Below the pieces are notes generated by a model, which was not told the origin of the DNA, did no database searches, and saw only the letters and a program-made list of their open reading frames with translations. Position numbers and translations under genes: made by a program. This document shows, piece by piece, positions 1 through 5,713 of a stretch of 5,823 nucleotides of DNA. The DNA comes from JANPEF01 sp031413115 (GTDB lineage Bacteria > Eisenbacteria > RBG-16-71-46 > DASYSL01): contig JANOEH010000103.1 in the NCBI GenBank assembly GCA_031413115.1, positions 1 to 5,823 of the forward strand, read 5' to 3'. How positions within the stretch are numbered: position 1 is the stretch's first letter; every line of letters starts with the position of its first letter.

Positions 1-155
1 GTGTCGAACTCCGCGGCCGAAGACGAGAACGGGGGTCCGGCATTGAACTGCATGTCCGTGACCGGACAATCGGCGCGGGCCGATGCGGCGCAAACGAGCG
101 CGACCACGGCGAGGATTCCGCGAGAGGCGAGTGCGCGACGGTGGAGTTGCGGCAT
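1..155 (-). CDS. N-terminus of an exported protein of unknown function (truncated by window edge)
   Basis: The first 51 codons of a minus-strand gene that runs off the left edge. It starts at an ATG at 155, preceded by a GGAG Shine-Dalgarno (162-165) with 6-base spacing, which fixes the start well. The N-terminus is a classical Sec signal peptide: a basic n-region (H5, R6, R7, R12), a hydrophobic core (about residues 14-24, ILAVVALVCAA) and a likely signal peptidase I site after A26-R27-A28, giving a mature protein starting Asp-Cys-Pro-Val. C22 and C30 do not sit in a lipobox (Val and Asp precede them), so a lipoprotein is unlikely. The visible mature part (about 23 residues) shows no domain I recognise, so no function is assigned. 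It lies 95 bases after serS on the same strand and may be a separate transcription unit. Confidence is in the existence and export of the gene. Confidence 0.75.
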   Translation of the reverse strand, partial: MPQLHRRALASRGILAVVALVCAASARADCPVTDMQFNAGPPFSSSAAEFD

Positions 156-161
156 GGAAGT

Positions 162-165
162 CTCC
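162..165 (-). promoter_or_regulatory. Ribosome binding site of the exported-protein gene
   Basis: GGAG on the minus strand, 6 bases before the ATG at 155. It supports this start and the reality of the truncated gene at the left edge. Confidence 0.6.
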
Positions 166-182
166 GGGGCAGGGGACGGAAC

Positions 183-209
183 GGCCTCGCATCCCGGCTG
201 GCGAAGGCC
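183..209 (-). terminator. Possible hairpin terminator after serS
   Basis: Read on the minus strand, GGCCTTCGC (209-201) pairs with GCGAGGCC (190-183) around a 10-base loop, giving 8 base pairs with one bulged T. It lies about 40 bases after the serS stop. No U-run follows (the next bases are GTTCCGTCC), so if it terminates it would be a weak or Rho-assisted site. It could instead be a leader structure of the downstream exported-protein gene. Confidence 0.35.
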
Positions 210-214
210 CGTTA

Positions 215-243
215 AGGATCCCCCTCCCGGGTCCGCCGGTCAA
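215..243 (-). promoter_or_regulatory. Weak sigma70-like promoter candidate before the exported-protein gene
   Basis: A TTGACC hexamer (243-238, 5 of 6 matches to the -35 consensus) lies just after the serS stop. At 17-base spacing the -10 position holds GATCCT (220-215), which matches the consensus at only 3 of 6 positions; a TTAA step follows. It is recorded because it is the only -35-like element seen in this gap and the downstream gene needs a promoter if the hairpin at 183-209 terminates serS. The start site it predicts would fall inside or beside that hairpin, which weakens one of the two calls. Confidence 0.18.
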
Positions 244-250
244 GCGCCGT

Positions 251-1534
251 CTACCGCGGCTGGAGCCACTCCTGGCCGCGCATGTAGGGCACCAGCGCCT
301 TCGGCAGGCGCACGCGGCCGTCGGCCTCCTGGTTCTGCTCGAGGAGCGTGATCACGATGCGCGGGAGCGCGAGGCCCGAGGCGTTGAGCGTGTGCACGAA
401 CTCGGCCTTGGCTCCCGCTTCGCGGCGGAAGCGGATGCCGGCGCGGCGGGCCTGGAACGCCTCGAAGTTCGAGCACGAGCTGACTTCGAGCCACGCTTCC
501 TGCCCGGGCGCCCAAGTCTCGAAGTCGTAGCACTTGGCGGCGGCGAACGACATGTCTCCCGCGCACAGCAGCAGCACGCGGAACGGCAGCTCGAGCAGGT
601 TCAGCACGTCCTCGACGTCCTTCCGCAGTTCCTCGTGCGCGGCGTAGCTGGTCTCGGCGGGGACGAAGCGCACGATCTCGACCTTGTCGAACTGGTGAAG
701 GCGCTGGATGCCCCGCGTGTCCTTGCCATAGGCGCCGGCCTCCTTGCGGAACGACGGGCAGTACGCGGTCAGCCTGGCGGGAATGACGCCGGGCTCGAGG
801 ATCTCGTCGGCGTAGACGTTCGTCACCGGGACCTCGGCCGTGGGGTTGAGCCACAGGTCCTCGCCCTCGATCTTGTACATGTCCTCGGCCATCTTGGGGA
901 GCTGGCCGGTGCCGCGGAGCGAGCGCGAGTTGATGACAATCGGCGTGTGCACCTCGGTGTAGCCGTGCTGCTCGATGTGCAGGTCGAGCATGAGGTCGAT
1001 CAGCGCGCGCACCATCCGCGCGCCATCGCCGACGAACAGCGGGAAGCCGCCGCCGGCGAGCTTGGGCCCGCGCGCGAAGTCGATGATGCCCAGCGCAGCG
1101 GCGAGCTCCCAGTGCGGCTTCGGTTTGAAGTCGAACGTGCGGAGCGTACCGTGGCGGGCGACCTCGACGTTCGCGCACGAGTCGCGGCCCTCGGGCACGG
1201 ACTCGTGCGGCAGGTTCGGGATCCACGCGGCCGCCTCGTCGCCCTCGGTCTCGACCACGCGCAGGCGCTCGTCGAGCTGCTTGATGCGGTCCCCCACCGA
1301 CTTCTGCGCCGCGATGATCTCGGTGGCGTCGCCGCCGGCCTTCTTGATGCGCGCCACTTCCTCGCTCGCCTGGTTCCGCTTCTGCTTGAGCGCGTCGGCT
1401 TCTTGGAGCAGCGCCAGGCGCTCCTCCTCCAGCGCGTAGAAGCGTTCGAGCTGCGGCGGGACGGCGCCGGCCTTCCTGAGAACGCCGACCTTGACGACAT
1501 CCTTCTGTTCGCGGAGGAAGCGGGGATCATGCAT
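251..1534 (-). CDS. serS: Seryl-tRNA synthetase (class II, complete)
   Basis: Charges tRNA-Ser (and tRNA-Sec where present) with serine using ATP, in the cytosol as a dimer. The protein is 427 residues, normal for bacterial SerRS. Residues about 30-100 are the charged N-terminal helical arm that grips the long variable arm of tRNA-Ser. The class II core follows: the serine-binding TAE motif in NPTAEVPVTN (230-239), motif 2 (FRKEAGAYGKDTRG, 262-275, then HQFDKVE, 280-286), and motif 3 NASGLALPR (384-392) with the downstream E399 and Q402. The ATG at 1534 gives the usual start MHDPRFLREQ; GGAG at 1545-1548 is 10 bases upstream. A second ATG at 1530 is out of frame. The gene begins 30 bases after the hemL stop, so it is probably co-transcribed with the hem genes. 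Motif 3 has Ala-Leu-Pro-Arg where the common bacterial form has Ala-Val-Gly-Arg; I recall Pro at this place in Thermus and Bacteroidota-type enzymes, so it is a lineage variant rather than a defect. Confidence 0.97.
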   Translation of the reverse strand: MHDPRFLREQKDVVKVGVLRKAGAVPPQLERFYALEEERLALLQEADALKQKRNQASEEVARIKKAGGDATEIIAAQKSVGDRIKQLDERLRVVETEGDEAAAWIPNLPHESVPEGRDSCANVEVARHGTLRTFDFKPKPHWELAAALGIIDFARGPKLAGGGFPLFVGDGARMVRALIDLMLDLHIEQHGYTEVHTPIVINSRSLRGTGQLPKMAEDMYKIEGEDLWLNPTAEVPVTNVYADEILEPGVIPARLTAYCPSFRKEAGAYGKDTRGIQRLHQFDKVEIVRFVPAETSYAAHEELRKDVEDVLNLLELPFRVLLLCAGDMSFAAAKCYDFETWAPGQEAWLEVSSCSNFEAFQARRAGIRFRREAGAKAEFVHTLNASGLALPRIVITLLEQNQEADGRVRLPKALVPYMRGQEWLQPR

Positions 1535-1545
1535 CGAGTGGTGGC

Positions 1546-1569
1546 TCCGGAGTCAGGTTCGGGGTCAGG
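1546..1569. repeat. Imperfect 12-base tandem repeat in the hemL-serS junction
   Basis: Two adjacent 12-base units, TCCGGAGTCAGG (1546-1557) and TTCGGGGTCAGG (1558-1569) on the plus strand, match at 10 of 12 positions. The second unit contains the hemL stop codon (1565-1567); the first overlaps most of the GGAG likely used by serS (1545-1548). A short local duplication may have created this spacer. No regulatory role can be claimed from the sequence alone. Confidence 0.5.
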
Positions 1570-2866
1570 CGGCGGCGAGGGAGGCGAGCGCTCCCCGTGC
1601 GGCAGCGATCACTTCGTCGAGGACCGCATCGTCGTGGGCGGTCGACAGGAACCAGGCCTCGAATTGCGACGGCGGCAGGTACACGCCGCGCTCGAGCATG
1701 GCGGCATGGAAGCGGCCGAAGCGCGCGGTATCGGCGCGCTTGACGGCGGCGAAATCGCCGGCCTCACCGGCGAGGAAGAACAGCGTGCCCATCGAGCCCA
1801 CGCGCGTGACGGTCGCATCGACGCCGACTTCGGAGCAGGCGGCAGCCAGGCCCGCGGCGAGCCGCGCGCCCTTGGCCTCGAGCGCGGGCCACGGCTTCGT
1901 CTCGGCGAGCACGGCCAGCTGCGCGGCCCCCGCGGCCATCGCGACCGGGTTGCCCGACAGCGTGCCGGCCTGGTAGACGGGCCCGGCGGGTGCGACCTGC
2001 TGCATGAGCGCGCGCGATCCACCGTAGGCACCGCTGGGAAAGCCGCCGCCCAGGATCTTCGACAGCGTCGTCACGTCCGGCCGCACACCGTACAGTTCCT
2101 GCGCCCCACCGGCGGCGACGCGGAAGCCGGTCATCACCTCGTCGAAGATCAGGAGCACGCCGTGGCGATCGCACAGCGCGCGCAGGCCCTCGAGGAATCC
2201 GAGGCGCGGCGGCACGACGCCCATGTTGGCCGCGATCGGCTCGATGATCAGGCAGGCGACCTCGCCGCCGCGCGCGGCAAAGAACTCCTGCGCGGCGGCG
2301 AGGTCGTTGTATGGCAGCACGGCGGTGAGCGCGGCGAGCGCCTTGGGCACCCCCGGGCTGTCGGGGATCCCCAGCGTGAGCGCGCCCGAGCCGGCGGCGA
2401 CGAGCAGGCTATCGGCGTGCCCGTGATAGCAGCCCTCGAACTTTGCGATCACGTCGCGGCCGGTCGCCGCGCGGGCGAGACGGATGGCCGACATGACCGC
2501 CTCGGTCCCCGAGTTGACGAAGCGCACCTGCTCCATCGACGGCACCATCGCGAGCACGCGGCGGGCGAGATCAACCTCTCCCGGACTCGGCGCACCGAAC
2601 GACGAGCCGCGCTCGATCGCACGCGTCGCGGCGGCGACGATGCGCGGGTGCGCGTGGCCCAGGATGAGCGGACCCCACGAGCCCACGAGGTCGATGGAAC
2701 GCCTGCCGTCGACGTCGAACAGGTACGGCCCTTCTCCGCGGTCGAAGAAGATCGGGCTTCCGCCGACGGCGCGGAAGGCGCGCACGGGTGAGTTCACGCC
2801 GCCGGGCAGCAGTTCCTGCGCCTCGCGCCACAGCGCTTCGTTGACGGGACCGCGGGCGTCGCTCAC
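1565..2866 (-). CDS. hemL: Glutamate-1-semialdehyde 2,1-aminomutase (complete)
   Basis: PLP enzyme that moves the amino group of glutamate-1-semialdehyde to make 5-aminolevulinate, the last step of the C5 route. Its 433 residues match the family's usual length. It shows the fold-type I class III aminotransferase features: LPGGVNSPVRAF near the N-terminus (20-31), NSGTEA (118-123, phosphate/cofactor region), YHGHAD (147-152), FDEVMTGFR (241-249) with D242 expected to pair with the PLP ring nitrogen, and K270 in LSKILGGGFPSGAYGG (268-283), the expected Schiff-base lysine. GTLSGNP (301-307) is also typical, and together these set it apart from ordinary acetylornithine-type aminotransferases. The start chosen is GTG at 2866; its GTG overlaps the hemB TGA as GTGA, and a GAGGGGAGG Shine-Dalgarno lies 5 bases upstream inside hemB. 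No in-frame ATG lies nearby. Such overlap implies translational coupling with hemB. Confidence 0.96.
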   Translation of the reverse strand: MSDARGPVNEALWREAQELLPGGVNSPVRAFRAVGGSPIFFDRGEGPYLFDVDGRRSIDLVGSWGPLILGHAHPRIVAAATRAIERGSSFGAPSPGEVDLARRVLAMVPSMEQVRFVNSGTEAVMSAIRLARAATGRDVIAKFEGCYHGHADSLLVAAGSGALTLGIPDSPGVPKALAALTAVLPYNDLAAAQEFFAARGGEVACLIIEPIAANMGVVPPRLGFLEGLRALCDRHGVLLIFDEVMTGFRVAAGGAQELYGVRPDVTTLSKILGGGFPSGAYGGSRALMQQVAPAGPVYQAGTLSGNPVAMAAGAAQLAVLAETKPWPALEAKGARLAAGLAAACSEVGVDATVTRVGSMGTLFFLAGEAGDFAAVKRADTARFGRFHAAMLERGVYLPPSQFEAWFLSTAHDDAVLDEVIAAARGALASLAAA

Positions 2867-3849
2867 GCCAGCCTCCCCTCGGCCAGCCAGCGCGCCGCGT
2901 CGGCCGCGTGGTAGGTGAGGATCCAGTCGGCGCCGGCACGGCGGATGCCGGTGAGGATCTCGAGCACGATCCGCGGCTCGTTGACCAGCCCGGCGGCGGC
3001 GGCGGCCTTCACCATCGAGTACTCGCCGCTGACGTTGTAGGCCGCGACCGGCGCGTCGGTGCGCTCGCGCGCGGCGCGGATCACGTCGAGATACGCCAGC
3101 GCGGGCTTGACCATCACCGCGTCGGCGCCCTCGTTCAGGTCCTGCTCGATCTCGCGCATCGCCTCGCGCAGGTTCGACGGGTCCATCTGGTAGGCGCGGC
3201 GATCGCCGAACTGCGGCGTGGAGCCGGCAGCCTCGCGGAACGGCCCATAGAACGCCGAGGCGTACTTGGCGGCGTAGGCGAGGATCGCGGTATCGTGCAG
3301 CGCTGCCTCGTCGAGCGCCTCGCGGACGGCGCCGATCCGCCCGTCCATCATATCCGAGGGCGCGACGACGTCGGCGCCCGCCTGGGCGTAGGCGACCGCG
3401 GCGCGGGCGAGCAAGGGCAGCGTCGCATCGTTGACGACGTGGCCGCCCTCGATCACGCCGCAGTGGCCGTGGTCGGTGTACTCGCACAGGCACACGTCGG
3501 CGAACAGCACGAGCCCCGTGTCGGCCTTCTTGAGCGCACGCAGCGCCGCGGGCACCGGCCCATCCTCGGACCACGCGCCCGAGCCCGTCGCGTCCTTGGC
3601 CGGCGGCAGGCCAAAGAGAAGAAGCCCGCCGATGCCGAGACCGGCCAGCGCCTTGGCGTCCTCGACCAGGCGATCGATCGACACGCGCGCGACGCCGGGC
3701 ATCATCTCGATCGGCTGGCGCACGCCGCTGCCGGGCACGACGAACGCCGGTGCGATGAACTGCGCCGGGTGGAGGCGCGTCTCGCGCGCCATCGCGCGCA
3801 ACGCGGAGGTGCGACGCAGGCGGCGCAGGCGCGACTCGGGAAACATCAT
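2863..3849 (-). CDS. hemB: Delta-aminolevulinic acid dehydratase / porphobilinogen synthase, Zn-type (complete)
   Basis: Condenses two 5-aminolevulinates into porphobilinogen. The protein is 328 residues, typical for the family. The two active-site lysines are visible: K195 in AYAAKYASAFYGPFR (191-205) and K248 in VMVKPALAYLDV (245-256). The metal site is the three-cysteine, zinc-binding form: C120, C122 and C130 in DVCLCEYTDHGHCG (118-131), unlike the Asp-rich Mg-only enzymes of Pseudomonas and plants. APAFVVPG (33-40), near the N-terminus, is also a family mark. The first ATG (3849) overlaps the hemD stop as ATGA and is followed at once by a second in-frame ATG (3846); GAGGAGG lies 10 bases before the first, so either may be used with little effect. 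The 3' end overlaps the hemL start by 4 bases. It sits between the enzymes that use its product (HemC, HemD) and the one that makes its substrate (HemL). Confidence 0.97.
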   Translation of the reverse strand: MMFPESRLRRLRRTSALRAMARETRLHPAQFIAPAFVVPGSGVRQPIEMMPGVARVSIDRLVEDAKALAGLGIGGLLLFGLPPAKDATGSGAWSEDGPVPAALRALKKADTGLVLFADVCLCEYTDHGHCGVIEGGHVVNDATLPLLARAAVAYAQAGADVVAPSDMMDGRIGAVREALDEAALHDTAILAYAAKYASAFYGPFREAAGSTPQFGDRRAYQMDPSNLREAMREIEQDLNEGADAVMVKPALAYLDVIRAARERTDAPVAAYNVSGEYSMVKAAAAAGLVNEPRIVLEILTGIRRAGADWILTYHAADAARWLAEGRLA

Positions 3850-4688
3850 GACGGTGAATCCTCCTCGCAGGCGATGACGACGGCGGCGGCGACCGCGGCG
3901 ACGTCCGCGCCGGTCGCCTCGTGAACCCGCTCGAATCCCAGCCCCCGCACGACCGCGGCCGTGATGGGACCGATGGCGACGGCCTGCACGCCGGCGAACG
4001 CCGGCGGAGCTCCATCCGCCGGCGTGACCGCGGCGAGCGCGCTGACGAATGCCCGCGCGGCGCTGCCGCTCAGGAACGTGATCGCGGCGACCCGGCCCTC
4101 GCGCAGCGCGGCGGCCACGGGAGCGGCGTCGTAGGCCGTCGCGACGACACGATACACCGGAACGACGTCGACGGTGGCCCCGGCGCTGCGCAGCGCGTCG
4201 GGCAGCGTCTCGCGCGCCTCGAACGCGCGCGGCATCAGGACCCGGCGGCCCGGTCGCGCGGCGCCCAGGCGTTCGAGCGCGGTGAACAGGCCCTCGGCGC
4301 GGGCCGAGTCCGCGGTCAGCGCGACGGAAATACCCCGGGCGGACAGGCGGCGCGCCGTGGCGGCGCCGATCGCGGCGGCGCGGGGACCGGCGGACTGGCC
4401 CATGCGCACGGCGGCGAGCACGGCGGCGACGTCGCGGCCCGCACGCGCGGCCCGGGCCACGAAGCGGTCGACCGCGTTGCCGCTGGTGAAGGCGATCCAG
4501 TCGTAGGTCGTGAGCGCGGCCACGGCGGCATCGCACGGCGCCCAGTCGGGGGGATCGGCCAGCTCGACCACCGGGGCCTCGAACACGCGGGCGCCGAGAC
4601 GGCGAAGCGCGTCGGTCAGCTCGCCGGCCTGCGCCAGCGTGCGCGTCACGACGACGGTGCGCCCGGCGAGCGGCCCGGGATCGGACAT
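3846..4688 (-). CDS. hemD: Uroporphyrinogen-III synthase (complete)
   Basis: Closes linear hydroxymethylbilane with inversion of ring D to give uroporphyrinogen III. HemD is poorly conserved in sequence, so the call rests on weak motifs plus position. The 280-residue protein has the expected two-domain pattern of alternating beta/alpha segments: GRTVVVTR (9-16) at the start, DWIAFTSGNAVDRF (63-76), an AAAIGAATARRL stretch (104-115), a second-domain strand RRVLMPRA (148-155), ATVDVVPVYR (171-180), AITFLSGSAARAF (202-214) and AVAIGPITAAVV (236-247). TSGNAV and LSGSAAR are the matching Ser/Gly loops typical of the family. The ATG at 4688 comes 2 bases after the hemC TGA, with an AGAAGG-like ribosome site inside the hemC end; its stop overlaps the hemB start. 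The frame stays open upstream into hemC, but that part reads as Arg/Gly-rich shadow and is not part of the gene. High Ala content (rough impression) suits the base composition. Confidence 0.92.
   Translation of the reverse strand: MSDPGPLAGRTVVVTRTLAQAGELTDALRRLGARVFEAPVVELADPPDWAPCDAAVAALTTYDWIAFTSGNAVDRFVARAARAGRDVAAVLAAVRMGQSAGPRAAAIGAATARRLSARGISVALTADSARAEGLFTALERLGAARPGRRVLMPRAFEARETLPDALRSAGATVDVVPVYRVVATAYDAAPVAAALREGRVAAITFLSGSAARAFVSALAAVTPADGAPPAFAGVQAVAIGPITAAVVRGLGFERVHEATGADVAAVAAAVVIACEEDSPS
3999..4024. repeat. Inverted repeat inside hemD (10-base-pair stem, 6-base loop)
   Basis: CGCCGGCGGA (3999-4008) and TCCGCCGGCG (4015-4024) are perfect inverted copies around GCTCCA. A third CGCCGGCG, itself a palindrome, lies just to the left (3989-3996). 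On the protein side this is the Pro/Ala-rich stretch TPADGAPPAFAG of HemD (about residues 232-243). It could simply follow from Ala/Pro/Gly codon choice at very high GC. Confidence 0.5.
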
Positions 4689-4690
4689 CG

Positions 4691-5632
4691 TCAGGCCTTC
4701 TGCGCGCGCGCCCGGGCGATGATGCGATCGCCGCCCTGATCGAGGAGGTCGATGGCGAGGCGCTTGCCGATCGCGGCGGCCGTGGCCTTCCGGCCCTGGT
4801 GATCGCCGCGATAGACGTGGATGCCGTCGGGGCTGGCGATGATCCCCTCGATGACGACCTGGCTGTCGACCACCTGGGCGAGCGCGCCGGCCGGCACCTG
4901 ACAACCGCCGCCCAGGGCCGCGAGGAAGCCGCGTTCGCAATCGGCCGCGATGCGGGCCTTCGGGTCCTCGTACGCCTCGACGAGAGAGCGGGTCTTCGAG
5001 TCGTCCTCGCGCGTGACGATGGCGAGGAAGCCCTGCCCGACCGCGGGCACCATGATTTCCTGGGTGAAGATCTCGCTCACGCGATCCTGCCAGCCCAGGC
5101 GCTCGAGCCCGGCTGCGGCGAGGCACAGCGCGTCGACCTGCCCGGCCTGCAGCTTCTTCCATCGCGTCTCGAGGTTGCCGCGCACGTCGACGATCTCGAG
5201 GTCTGGATTGTAGAGCAGGAGCTGGGCGCGACGGCGCAGGCTCGACGTGCCGATCTTCGCGCCCTCCTCGAGTTCGTCGAGAATGCGACCATCGAGCGTG
5301 AGCAGCACGTCGAACGGATGGGCGCGGTGACCGACGGCGGCGAGCGCGAGGCCCTCGGGCAGCTCGGTCGGCACGTCCTTCAGCGAGTGGACGGCGAGAT
5401 CGATGCGCCCTTCGAGCAGCGCGTCGTCGAGTTCCTTGGTGAACACGCCCTTGCCGCCCAGCTGGTGCAGCGGGCGATCGAGGTCCCTGTCGCCCTGCGT
5501 CGCGATCCTCTCGATCGCGACGTCGAGGCCCTTGTGAGCCGCCCCCAGCGCGGTCGCGACGACTTCGGCCTGCGCGACAGCGAGCGCGCTGCCGCGGGCG
5601 CCGAGCTTCAGGTGATGACGCGAAGCGCTCAC
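4691..5632 (-). CDS. hemC: Hydroxymethylbilane synthase / porphobilinogen deaminase (complete)
   Basis: Polymerises four porphobilinogens into hydroxymethylbilane using a covalently bound dipyrromethane cofactor. The 313 residues are the usual length. The N-terminal signature KLGARGSALAVAQA (9-22) binds substrate; the catalytic aspartate is D86 in HSLKDVPTELP (82-92); the cofactor/substrate arginines lie in SSLRRRAQ (130-137) and DVRGNLETR (149-157); the cofactor-anchoring cysteine is C244 in GGGCQVPAGA (241-250). In PAVGQGFLAIVTRED (196-210) the usual GQGALGIE form is altered after GQG, a mild variation. The start is a GTG at 5632 with GGAGG 4 bases upstream (5637-5641); it gives the expected short lead before KLGARGS. 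It is the first hem gene of the run, and hemD begins 2 bases after its stop. The leader carries two hairpins. Confidence 0.97.
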   Translation of the reverse strand: MSASRHHLKLGARGSALAVAQAEVVATALGAAHKGLDVAIERIATQGDRDLDRPLHQLGGKGVFTKELDDALLEGRIDLAVHSLKDVPTELPEGLALAAVGHRAHPFDVLLTLDGRILDELEEGAKIGTSSLRRRAQLLLYNPDLEIVDVRGNLETRWKKLQAGQVDALCLAAAGLERLGWQDRVSEIFTQEIMVPAVGQGFLAIVTREDDSKTRSLVEAYEDPKARIAADCERGFLAALGGGCQVPAGALAQVVDSQVVIEGIIASPDGIHVYRGDHQGRKATAAAIGKRLAIDLLDQGGDRIIARARAQKA

Positions 5633-5636
5633 GAAA

Positions 5637-5641
5637 CCTCC
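5637..5641 (-). promoter_or_regulatory. Ribosome binding site of hemC deciding a GTG start
   Basis: GGAGG on the minus strand with only 4 bases (TTTC) before the GTG at 5632. It supports this non-ATG start; the next in-frame start-like codons would remove the conserved N-terminal strand. The spacing is slightly shorter than optimal. Confidence 0.6.
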
Positions 5642-5650
5642 AAGGCGAAC

Positions 5651-5676
5651 GGCGTCCCTCGCACGCGAGGAACGCC
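5651..5676 (-). promoter_or_regulatory. Strong hairpin in the hemC leader
   Basis: On the minus-strand RNA, GGCGUUCCUCG (5676-5666) pairs with CGAGGGACGCC (5661-5651) around a CGUG loop: 11 continuous pairs including one U-G wobble. The plus-strand copy has a C-A mismatch at that place, so the fold is better on the strand that is transcribed. It ends 9 bases before the hemC Shine-Dalgarno. No U-run follows (GTTCGCCTT), so it is not a classical intrinsic terminator. It could be an RNA-stabilising 5' end, a processing site, or part of a leader control. Confidence 0.45.
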
Positions 5677-5680
5677 GGGG

Positions 5681-5700
5681 AAAGCGCGGCCGCCCCGCGC
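5681..5700 (-). terminator. Possible weak intrinsic terminator after the basic-tail gene
   Basis: On the minus strand GCGCGG (5700-5695) pairs with CCGCGC (5689-5684) around GGCGG, followed directly by TTT (5683-5681) and then CCCC. It lies 13 bases after the stop codon of the upstream Lys-rich gene. The stem is very GC-rich but short and the U-tract is only three bases, so termination would be weak; together with the hairpin at 5651-5676 it may separate that gene from the hem run. Confidence 0.35.
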
Positions 5701-5713
5701 GGCGCGATCGAAG

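Noticed and set aside
83..2791. A 902-codon open frame on the plus strand opposite serS and hemL
   Set aside because: It is rich in Arg, Glu, Leu, Gly and Ala with no recognisable domain, and lies exactly antisense to two well-identified genes. In DNA this GC-rich, stop codons are rare in the antisense frame of biased coding sequence, so long shadows are expected.
2908..3924. A 338-codon open frame on the plus strand opposite hemB
   Set aside because: Same shadow pattern: Arg/Gly/Ala/His-rich with no motif, while the opposite strand encodes a complete HemB with all catalytic residues.
2866..4015. In-frame upstream extension of hemL across hemB
   Set aside because: The upstream part is Arg-rich shadow of hemB. 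The GTG at 2866 with a strong Shine-Dalgarno gives the normal HemL N-terminus and length.
3921..4739. A 272-codon plus-strand open frame opposite hemD
   Set aside because: Low-complexity Arg/Gly/Ala composition, no conserved motif, antisense to hemD; treated as a shadow.
4689..5162. In-frame upstream extension of hemD into hemC, suggesting a longer or fused HemD
   Set aside because: The extension reads as Arg/Gly/Pro-rich nonsense and overlaps hemC in another frame, while the ATG at 4688 begins a normal-length HemD directly at the hemC stop.
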